Source: JBGVSA01 sp047605765
GTDB taxonomy: Bacteria; Pseudomonadota; Gammaproteobacteria; Burkholderiales; Rhodocyclaceae
Length of the DNA stretch: 64,000 bases
Assembly: GCA_047605765.1 (NCBI GenBank)
Contig: JASGFB010000007.1
Coordinates: 1-64,000 of the forward strand
Direction: 5' to 3'
This document shows positions 53,151 to 62,657 of the stretch, piece after piece. The position numbers were made by a program, and so were the translations under genes. Positions within the stretch are counted from its first letter, which is position 1. Each line of letters opens with the position of its first letter. Under the pieces are notes generated by a model. That model worked only from the letters and a program-made list of their open reading frames with translations, searched no databases and had not been told where the DNA came from.

Positions 53151-54386
53151 TCAGGTGCAGGGACGCGAGGCGAAGGCGCGGCCAAAGGCCCGCACCTGCC
53201 GATTGAGACGTGCGCGCAGACACATCTGCCGCTTGAAGATCAGCAGGCTCCACACCAGCGCCACCGCTCCCACCGCACCCGCGACATAACCGATGTGCTG
53301 CATGCCCAGGTGCAGGCTGACCTGACTGCCCAACAGCGCGCCGCCGCCGATGCCGATGTTGTAGATGCCCGAGAACAGCGACATCGCCACGTCGGTGGCA
53401 TCCGGTGCCGCTTCCAGTACCTTGGTCTGCATGCCCAGGCCGACCATCATGATCGACATGCCCCAGGCCACGCCGAGCAGGGCGAGTACCACCTGCGAAC
53501 CCGATACCGCCAGCAGCAGAAGGCACGACACGGCCAGCGTTGCAACCGCGCCGGTGATCAGCAACTCGGGGTGGCGGCTGCCGTAACGGCTGAACACCAG
53601 GCTGCCCAATACTCCCGCGCCGCCGAACAACAGCAGGAAGGCGGTGGCGAAATCATTCGCCATGTGGGCTACGTTCTGCACGAAAGGCTCGATGTAGCTG
53701 TAGGCGGTAAAGTGCGCCGTCACCAGCAGCAGGATCAGCACGTACAGATTCGTCAGCGAGGCGCGCCGTGCCAGGATCGGCAGGCTCGCCAGCGAACCGG
53801 CGCGCTGGCTGGGCAGGCGCGGCAGCAGGCGGGCCAATGCGATGAGCGTGAGTACCGCCAGTACGCCGATGACCAGAAAGGTGATGCGCCAGCCCAGGTG
53901 CTGGCCGAGCACCCGGCCCAGCGGCACGCCGGCCACCATCGCCAGCACCGTGCCGGTCGACAGCAGGCTCAACGCCTGTGCCTGCTTGCCGGGGGGCGCC
54001 ACGCGCACGGCCAGCGATACCGTGATCGACCAGAACACCGCGTGGGCCAGGGCAATGCCCAGGCGCGACAGCATCAGCACCCAGAAATCCCAGGCGATGC
54101 TCGACAGCGCGTGACTGACGATAAACAGCACGAACGTGCCCATGAGGAGCTTCTTGCGCTCCATGTTGCGCGTCAGCAGCATCATCGGCAGCGAAGCCGC
54201 CGTCACGATCCAGGCGTAGATGGTGATCATCAGGCCGGTCTGCGCGGCGCTCATCGAAAAGCTGACAGCGATGTCGCTGAGCAGGCCGACCGGAACGAAT
54301 TCAGTCGTATTGAATATGAACGCGGACAGGGCCAGCGCAATGACGCTGAACCACGCGGCGGTGGTCGAGGTGTTGGGGGTGTTCAT
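53151..54386 (-). CDS. sotB: MFS sugar efflux transporter SotB
   Basis: 411-residue, 12-helix MFS transporter. AFIFNTTEFVPVGLLSDIA and SYIEPFVQN plus APDATDVAMSLFSGIYNIGIG (shown as APDATDVAMSLFSG) align well with E. coli SotB, a proton-driven sugar/IPTG exporter. The physiological cargo is likely different or broader here. ATG 54386 is chosen; ATG 54401 is an alternative with no ribosome site. Confidence 0.9.
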   Translation of the reverse strand: MNTPNTSTTAAWFSVIALALSAFIFNTTEFVPVGLLSDIAVSFSMSAAQTGLMITIYAWIVTAASLPMMLLTRNMERKKLLMGTFVLFIVSHALSSIAWDFWVLMLSRLGIALAHAVFWSITVSLAVRVAPPGKQAQALSLLSTGTVLAMVAGVPLGRVLGQHLGWRITFLVIGVLAVLTLIALARLLPRLPSQRAGSLASLPILARRASLTNLYVLILLLVTAHFTAYSYIEPFVQNVAHMANDFATAFLLLFGGAGVLGSLVFSRYGSRHPELLITGAVATLAVSCLLLLAVSGSQVVLALLGVAWGMSIMMVGLGMQTKVLEAAPDATDVAMSLFSGIYNIGIGGGALLGSQVSLHLGMQHIGYVAGAVGAVALVWSLLIFKRQMCLRARLNRQVRAFGRAFASRPCT

Positions 54387-54545
54387 GCTTATTCTTGCCA
54401 TGCACGGTCGGACGCCGCGCGAGGGTGCTTCGAGATGACGCCCATTTCATGCGGCGTGGACCACATTTGGGCCAGCCGATGGTAGCGCTGCGGTGCACCA
54501 GCGAAGTTCAAAAATTGTTATGCGTTCATAAGGCGATTTACGGCG

Positions 54546-54573
54546 ACACAAAAAAGGGAGCCGAAGCTCCCTT
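54546..54573 (-). terminator. terminator after the poly-Ser lipoprotein
   Basis: On the minus strand AAGGGAGC-TTCG-GCTCCCTT (plus 54554-54573), a UUCG-capped hairpin, is followed by a T run ending TTTTGTG. Confidence 0.93.
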
Positions 54574-54593
54574 GGCGCGAGTCACTACGTGTA

Positions 54594-55532
54594 TCAGTAG
54601 CCCGTCGTCACGCCGATATTGGCCGGCAGGTTGCCCTGCAACTGCGACGGCGTGTAAGCACCCGATGCTGTCCACACCACCCAGTCGATGCCGCTGCGGT
54701 AGTACGCCGCACGGCCGTCGCCGAAACGCACGTAGTTGTCGCCTGCGGCGCCGACGGTGAACAGGTTGGTGGCATTCACCGGCCCGATGACCGGGGTGTC
54801 GTTGCCATCCACGTAGACGGCTACCGTACCCGACAGCGGCGAGGTCAGCGTGACCGACACCTGGTAGATATGGGGCACCGTCATGTCCGCGACCGTGCCG
54901 CGCAGATCGACGCCATCCACCTTGTTGATCTGGATGCCCTGGGTCTGCGCATCGCTGCGGATGATGCCTTCGATGCGTGCGCCGACCACGCCGGCGTCGG
55001 CCAGCGCCAGGTCGAACTCCAGCAGGCGGTTGTTGTTGTCATAGGTGGCGCCGGCCACCGGCAGCACGCGGGTCAGGAAGGTGATCGTCTTCGGATACTT
55101 GCCGGCGCTGTTGATGACGTTGTTGAAATACGCCTGGCTGCGGTTCTCGATGGCCGTCCCGCTGGTGTCCAGCGAGATGGTGCCATCCCCCGGCAGGCTG
55201 AAAGCGTTGACCCACGAATAGTTGGCGGTGGTGCCGACGTTCACCGTGAACTGGCTGCTCGTGCCGCTGGGCAGGGCGATCGAGCCGGGCGCCGTCGGCA
55301 GGGTGCTGGCGTTGTAGACGCTCCAGCGGATGGCGGCGGCGCTGCTGGAACTGGCTTCCGAGCTCGAACTGGAGCTCGATTCGTCGCTCGACACCGTTGC
55401 GCTGGTGACGGTCATCGTGGTGCGCGTGCTCTGCGTCGAGCTGCTGTCGCCGCCGCTGCCGCCGCCGCAAGCGGCCACCGTCAGCGTTGAAGCGAGTACC
55501 GCGAATACCGTGAGCTTGTTGATTCCGGACAT
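54594..55532 (-). CDS. Lipoprotein with poly-Ser linker and LamG-like domain
   Basis: 312-residue lipoprotein: signal ending LTVAAC with Cys22, then GGGSGG and a Ser-rich linker (SSDESSSSSSSEASSSSA). The rest resembles a jelly-roll (LamG/concanavalin-type) domain with VSVTLTSPLSGTVAVYVDGND. Such lipid-anchored, Ser-linked binding domains are common in carbohydrate-degrading bacteria. Ligand unknown. Start ATG 55532 follows GGAGAG. Confidence 0.78.
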   Translation of the reverse strand: MSGINKLTVFAVLASTLTVAACGGGSGGDSSSTQSTRTTMTVTSATVSSDESSSSSSSEASSSSAAAIRWSVYNASTLPTAPGSIALPSGTSSQFTVNVGTTANYSWVNAFSLPGDGTISLDTSGTAIENRSQAYFNNVINSAGKYPKTITFLTRVLPVAGATYDNNNRLLEFDLALADAGVVGARIEGIIRSDAQTQGIQINKVDGVDLRGTVADMTVPHIYQVSVTLTSPLSGTVAVYVDGNDTPVIGPVNATNLFTVGAAGDNYVRFGDGRAAYYRSGIDWVVWTASGAYTPSQLQGNLPANIGVTTGY

Positions 55533-55704
55533 CAATTTCTCTCCATGCTAATTGGCCCTGTGCGAGCCTGTTGATCGAGTTTTGCTGCGACTCGGGGCGC
55601 AACGCTAACCATGTCGCTGGAATGGAGCCGGGGAGACCTGCCCATAAGTCGGTCGGGTTGGGATGGGCGGTCGATATGCGGGGATGAGCGGTAGCGTCGC
55701 ACAA

Positions 55705-55735
55705 AGAAAAACCCGCCACGGGGGCGGGTTCTTTT
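55705..55735 (-). terminator. bidirectional terminator after ettA
   Basis: AACCCGCC (55710-55717) pairs with GGCGGGTT (55723-55730). T-rich tails occur on both sides. Confidence 0.88.
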
Positions 55736-55752
55736 TCCGGCGAGCTGGATGC

Positions 55753-57417
<1,665 letters not shown>

Positions 57418-57635
57418 GATGGGTCTTGTGCCAAACGGGATGTGCAAAGGCGTAAGGATACCCGGCCTGAAACCTTCGTGCAGTCGCCCCGGTGGAACAC
57501 CGCGCCGATGAGCGCGCGACAAAGGCTGATAAAGGCCAGGGCGGTGGCGCGCGGCGCCTGCTTTAATGCGCGATGCCGCCTGCCACCGGCGGCACTGTCC
57601 GAATGCCGGTGGTGCACCGCCCCGTGAGACGACCC

Positions 57636-60600
57636 ATGGAAATCAACACCTCTCTGGCCGAGACGCTGGTCAACGGCCCCGAGTTCATCGCCGACCTCAC
57701 GCGCTTGTGTGATGCGGGACTTTTCCTGCAAGCGTATGCGCACCTCGGCACGCTCATGCAAAGCACCGCGCCCGAGCCGCGCCTGCTGGCGGCCCGCATC
57801 ATGTCGCACCTGGGGGCCGACCGGCGGGCCGATGCCCTGGTCCATCACGTGTGGCGTGCCCACCGCGATCATCCCGGCGCCCAGGTCGCGTTCCTGCGCC
57901 AGCGTGTCTATCGCGGGCCCTACGAAGGGCTGAAGTGGCTCGAACGCGTTCCATTGTCGTCGACGGCTTCGACACAAGAGCGTGCCGAATACATGTCGCT
58001 GCGGGCGTTTCACGAATCGGCGCTGCGCGACTGGTCGGCCGCCTCGGCCTGCCACGCCGAAGCCGAGGCGCTGGCCCCGGAGGCCCCATGGCTATGGGTT
58101 GAATGGGCCTACGTGTGCGATCGCCACGACCGCCATGACGACGCCATGGCCGCCGTTGAACGGGCGCAGTCGCTGGCACCGTCCTCGCGCGCTGCGCTGC
58201 AATTCCGCGCGCATCTGCTGAGCATTGCCGGGCACCCCGAGCACAGCATGGCCTTGCTGGCAGGCGCCCTGACGCGCATGGAACACGCTGGCATCGCGCG
58301 CGACCTGTTCGCGCTGCAGTATGAACAGGGCCTGTATGACCAAGCCTGGCTCACGCTCGATCGCGCCGAAGCCTGCATGCCGCTGGCCGAAAAGAATCAA
58401 CTTGCCTGGCTGGCGGGCCGGCGCGCGGATGTCGCCATGCGCCAGGGCCACATGGACGTGGCGCGCCAACAATGCACCCTGGCTGGCGGCCCCTTCTATG
58501 GTCCGATTGGCGAACGCCTGGCCGCGCCCGACGTGGAGCACGGGCATGTGCACCTGCCGGTGGGTTTCACGCGCCAGCACTGGATGACCTGCGCGCCCGC
58601 CACGCTGACTTCATTGGCGCGTTATTGGAACGTGCCTGTGCAGCATCTGGAGGTTGCCGAAGAAATCTGCTACGACGGCACGCCCTATCATTCCGAGCGC
58701 CAGTGGGCGGAGTCGGCCGGTTTTGCCACCGCCGAGTTCACTGTCGACTGGCCCAGCGCCAGGGCGCTGCTCGATGCGGGCATCCCGTTCACCCTGACCA
58801 CCGTGAATACCGCCAGCGGTCACTTGCAGGCCGTCATCGGCTACGACCTGGCGCGCAACACGCTGCTCATCCGGGATCCGATGGCGCCCGCGCACACTGA
58901 ATTCGAAGCCCAGTCGGTATTCGAGTCGCATCGCTCCAGCGGCCCGCGCGGCATGGCCATGGTGCCGCGTGACCAGGCCGCGCGCCTGGCGGCGCTCGCC
59001 CTGACCGAAGCCGATCTCTGGGACGGTTTTCACGCCGTCATGGCTTCGCTGGCGCGTCATGTGCGCGGCGAAGCCGAACAGGCGGTGGCGCAACTGCGCG
59101 AGGTCGCGCCGGGTCATCGGCTCACGCTGACGAGCGAACGCGCGTTGGCCAACTACGACGGCGATGAGGCGGCCGCCCTGGCCGCCACCGAAGGCCTGCT
59201 CGCCCTGTTCCCGGACGACGTCAATCTGCAGTTGTCCAAGGCCGCTTCGTTGTGGCTGATCGGTGGGCGGGCCGAGCATATCGAATGGCTTGCGCACCTG
59301 GCGGCGCGCCCCGAGGCCGACCCGCACGTGCTGTTGCGCTATGCGGACCGGCTGGCGGAAGACCAGCGCCGCCTGCCACAGGCACAGCGCATGTTGCGCC
59401 GAGCCCTGCGCCGTGCGCCGTTCGACGCCAACGTGTGGTCGCAGTATGCCGCGCTGACCTGGCAATCCGGCCATACCGAGACGGCCTTGCCCTTGTATCG
59501 CATCGCCGCCTGCCTGCAAGAAACCTCTGAAGACATGGCGACGGCGTACTTTCGTGCCTGTCATTTTCTGGGGCGTGTCGAAGAAGGGGTTGCCTTCCTT
59601 CAGGCGCGGCACGCTCGACTGGGCGAGCTTTCGTGGGCGCCGGCCGCCACGCTGTTTCGCCAACTGGATGCGCTCGAACGCACGCAAGAGGGGTTTGCCG
59701 TTCTCGACGAAGCGCTGGTCCGCCATGGCGATGACGGCGCCTTGCTGGCCTACTGCGCCGACGTGCGTCTGCGCTATGGGCAACCGGACAGCGCCGACGC
59801 GCTGCTCGAGCGCACCCCCGCGCCACAGCGCCGTGCCACCTGGATGCGTGCCCGCGCCCTGCTGGCCGAAGCCGGCGGAGCGCTGACCGAAGCCGCCGAT
59901 TTCGCGCGCCAGGCGTGTCAGTTCGAGCCGCTCAACATCGGCCACCAACGTCTGCATGCGTCGCTGCTGGCGCGCACGCAGGGCAGGGCGGCTGCCTTTG
60001 CGTGGCTCACCACGTTGGCGCAGCGGTTTGCCCGCAATCTGGCCGTGCACGTGCTGTGGTCGGAATGGTGTGACGAAGACGACCCGGCCTCGCGCGAAGG
60101 CATTCTGCGCGGCATCGTCGAGGCGCACCCCGGCAACACCTGGGCGTTGCGTGAATTGGCTACGCACCTGGTGCGGCAACGCCGCTATGCCGATGCTCGC
60201 CCGGCCGCCGAGGCCGCCTTGCAGCGGGCACCCCTGCACGCTGCGTCGCACGCCACCATGGCGTACCTCGTCCTGCGCGAATCGTCGTATGAGGCGGCCG
60301 TGCCGTATCTCAAACGCGCCGTCGAACTGGACGTCGACGCCGACTATGCGGTCAGCACGCTGGTGGCGGCAGCGCCCGATCTGGCCACCCGCCGTGAAGC
60401 GCTGGAGTTCGTGCGTGGCGAACTGATGCGTCAGGTTACGGTGGGCGACGGCCTGCTCAATTTCCAGTCCGCCGCCGACAGCGTGATGGACCCGGAGGCG
60501 CTCCTCGCCGTGCTGCGCGATGCCCAGCGCCAGCGTGCCGATCTGTGGCATGCCTGGGTGGCCCTGGGTGTGCAGCTCAACGATATGGGGCGCGCCGATG

Positions 60601-62585
60601 AGGCGGTGACGATGCTCGATGAAGCCGTCAAGCGCTTCCCGTTGCTGCCGCGCGCGCATCTCGAACGCGCGCGCGCCTGCCTTCTGCTGGGGCGCCATGC
60701 CGATGGGCTGGCGAGCGCCGACGCTGCGCTCGCCATCAACCCGGCGTGGGGGCGCGCCGTGCACATGTATTGCGACATCGTCGTCAACGAAGGGTGCGAT
60801 TTCGAACGTGGCGAACCGGTCATTCGCCGCGCCCTGGCCCGCGATGGCACGGACGCCGATATGCATGCCTTGCTCGGCTGGATGCTCGAGCACATGAAGC
60901 GCCATGACGATGCGCTGGTGGCGCTCAAGGCTTCGCTTGAACTCGATCCGGCGCCGCGCTGGGTATGGGATACCGCCTGGCGTGTCGCCGAGGAGGCCGG
61001 ACAGTCGGCGCAGATCGAACATTGGCTGGATGCCATGACGGCGACCCATCCAGACAGCCTGGACAGGTGGATCACCTGCGGTCGGCAGTCGCGCGACGCC
61101 GGCAAGGCCATTGCCGCGGCCCGTCATGCGACCGAACTCGATCCGCGCAGCCTGGGCGCCTGGCGCGTTTTGCTGGATCGACTGCTCTACGCCGAGCGCT
61201 TCGACGATCTGGCCCAGGCGCTCGAACGCATGCCGTGGCAGGACGCCGCCATGGGCATGCAGAACGCCTACCGCGCCCGGCTCGCGCGTGCCCGTGGCGA
61301 GTACGATGCCGCACGCGAACTCATGACGCGCGCCTTGGCTACCGAAGCCAATGATTTCGGGCTGTGGCGCGAGCTGGCCGACTGGTTCGACAACGATGAC
61401 CAACATGACGACTACATCCGCGCCGCCCACGAACTGGTGCGGCTGGGGCCCAATTCAGCCCTGGCCCATGGCTATCTGGGGCATGCCTGCCTGAAGGCCG
61501 GGCAGCCTGCCAATGCCATGGCGAGCCTGCAGAAATCCCTGACGCTCGATCCTGCGTATGGTTTTGCTGGCGCTCACCTGTTTGACGTCGCCATCGCCGA
61601 GAAACAACTGGATGTCGCCGCCGATGCGCTTGAGGTGCTGGCGCGCAGCCCCATGTCGTCCGCATGGGTGTCGGCGCGTCAGGTGAAGTTGTCGTGTCTG
61701 CGTGGGCAGGGGGATGACGCCTTGGCGCAGTTCGATGCGCTGCTCGCGCTGGGTGAGGATGTCGCCGACGGGGCCTTCGAGATGGCGGTGTCCGCGCTGT
61801 TCGACGCCAATCTGCAAGGTGAGGTCGGCGTGCGTATCCAGGTGGCCCTGGCACGCGGCGTGTGCCCGGTGGTGGCGGCCCTGCGCCTGGTGGCACGCTC
61901 ACCGGCGCACGACAAACGGGGTGCCTTGTTGCGCAGCCTGCGCGACGCACTGTCCGCCGACCCCGGCCATGTCCTCAAGCGTGCCCTTGTCAAACACGCC
62001 AGCGAGCGGAGCGACCTGCGCTTCCTGCGCCTGCTGGTGCGTCGTTATCGCACCGCGCTGCATGCCCATGACGAGGGCTGGGCGCTGGTCGCCTGGGCCT
62101 ATCTCAAGCGTGACCAACATGCCGAAGTCGTACGCTGGTTGAGCGATTGGGACACGCGCCCCACGCCGCCGACCTGGGCGCTGGACAACCTGTGCCTGGC
62201 GCATTCGGCACGCGGACGGCTCGATGAGGTCGCTCGGGTGGCGCAGCGTGCGCATGCACTCGATGCCGATGACATCGATCCCTGGCTGTGGCTGGCGGTA
62301 GAGCGCGCCTTGGCGGGCGACGAGGTCGGCACGGCCGCGTGGCTGGACCGGCTGCGCGAGGTCGAGGTGCCGGACTACCTCGACACGCTGTATCGCCTTC
62401 TGTGTGGTTTTCGTGCCGCATCGGACGCCCGCAACAGCGCGCTTGCCGTCGATGACTTCCGATGCGTGGACCGGCATGCGCCGCGCGGCGCCCGCCTGTT
62501 GCGGCGTGCGCTGCGCCGGCACCTGATGCGGCATACGGCGGGCTGGAAAAAGCCCTGGCGCTGGCTGCAATTGGGCGGCCTCTGA
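57636..62585 (+). CDS. Giant TPR protein with embedded C39-like peptidase domain
   Basis: 1649 residues, cytoplasmic: no signal peptide or membrane helix seen. Residues about 1-300 are TPR-like helical repeats. Residues about 308-450 form a papain-like C39 peptidase: Cys319 in RQHWMTCAPATLTSLARYW (oxyanion Gln314), His396 in SGHLQAVIGYD and Asp414 in LIRDPMAP. The C-H-D spacing (77, 18) matches C39 enzymes. Residues 450-1640 return to many TPR-like units (for instance FARQACQFEPLNIGHQRLHA, DEAVKRFPLLPRAHLERARA, ASLELDPAPRWVWDTAWRVA). ATGs at 57573 and 57603 are alternative starts. Divergent from ettA. The substrate is unknown; activity is inferred only from the triad. Confidence 0.85.
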   Translation: MEINTSLAETLVNGPEFIADLTRLCDAGLFLQAYAHLGTLMQSTAPEPRLLAARIMSHLGADRRADALVHHVWRAHRDHPGAQVAFLRQRVYRGPYEGLKWLERVPLSSTASTQERAEYMSLRAFHESALRDWSAASACHAEAEALAPEAPWLWVEWAYVCDRHDRHDDAMAAVERAQSLAPSSRAALQFRAHLLSIAGHPEHSMALLAGALTRMEHAGIARDLFALQYEQGLYDQAWLTLDRAEACMPLAEKNQLAWLAGRRADVAMRQGHMDVARQQCTLAGGPFYGPIGERLAAPDVEHGHVHLPVGFTRQHWMTCAPATLTSLARYWNVPVQHLEVAEEICYDGTPYHSERQWAESAGFATAEFTVDWPSARALLDAGIPFTLTTVNTASGHLQAVIGYDLARNTLLIRDPMAPAHTEFEAQSVFESHRSSGPRGMAMVPRDQAARLAALALTEADLWDGFHAVMASLARHVRGEAEQAVAQLREVAPGHRLTLTSERALANYDGDEAAALAATEGLLALFPDDVNLQLSKAASLWLIGGRAEHIEWLAHLAARPEADPHVLLRYADRLAEDQRRLPQAQRMLRRALRRAPFDANVWSQYAALTWQSGHTETALPLYRIAACLQETSEDMATAYFRACHFLGRVEEGVAFLQARHARLGELSWAPAATLFRQLDALERTQEGFAVLDEALVRHGDDGALLAYCADVRLRYGQPDSADALLERTPAPQRRATWMRARALLAEAGGALTEAADFARQACQFEPLNIGHQRLHASLLARTQGRAAAFAWLTTLAQRFARNLAVHVLWSEWCDEDDPASREGILRGIVEAHPGNTWALRELATHLVRQRRYADARPAAEAALQRAPLHAASHATMAYLVLRESSYEAAVPYLKRAVELDVDADYAVSTLVAAAPDLATRREALEFVRGELMRQVTVGDGLLNFQSAADSVMDPEALLAVLRDAQRQRADLWHAWVALGVQLNDMGRADEAVTMLDEAVKRFPLLPRAHLERARACLLLGRHADGLASADAALAINPAWGRAVHMYCDIVVNEGCDFERGEPVIRRALARDGTDADMHALLGWMLEHMKRHDDALVALKASLELDPAPRWVWDTAWRVAEEAGQSAQIEHWLDAMTATHPDSLDRWITCGRQSRDAGKAIAAARHATELDPRSLGAWRVLLDRLLYAERFDDLAQALERMPWQDAAMGMQNAYRARLARARGEYDAARELMTRALATEANDFGLWRELADWFDNDDQHDDYIRAAHELVRLGPNSALAHGYLGHACLKAGQPANAMASLQKSLTLDPAYGFAGAHLFDVAIAEKQLDVAADALEVLARSPMSSAWVSARQVKLSCLRGQGDDALAQFDALLALGEDVADGAFEMAVSALFDANLQGEVGVRIQVALARGVCPVVAALRLVARSPAHDKRGALLRSLRDALSADPGHVLKRALVKHASERSDLRFLRLLVRRYRTALHAHDEGWALVAWAYLKRDQHAEVVRWLSDWDTRPTPPTWALDNLCLAHSARGRLDEVARVAQRAHALDADDIDPWLWLAVERALAGDEVGTAAWLDRLREVEVPDYLDTLYRLLCGFRAASDARNSALAVDDFRCVDRHAPRGARLLRRALRRHLMRHTAGWKKPWRWLQLGGL

Positions 62586-62597
62586 AGGGCGCCGTAA

Positions 62598-62632
62598 ACG
62601 ACAAACGCCGGGCAATGCCCGGCGTTTGTCGT
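62598..62632. terminator. large bidirectional terminator
   Basis: Arms of 17 bases (62598-62614 and 62616-62632) are exact inverted repeats with one central base. T/A-rich ends sit on both sides of the GC core. It separates the TPR/C39 gene from the convergent chemoreceptor. Confidence 0.85.
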
Positions 62633-62657
62633 ATTCAGTACGTGCCCGATGCGTGTC

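Noticed and set aside
58611..61430. 939-codon minus-strand frame inside the TPR/C39 gene
   Set aside because: Same codon-bias artefact; the plus-strand protein has repeat periodicity and a catalytic triad.
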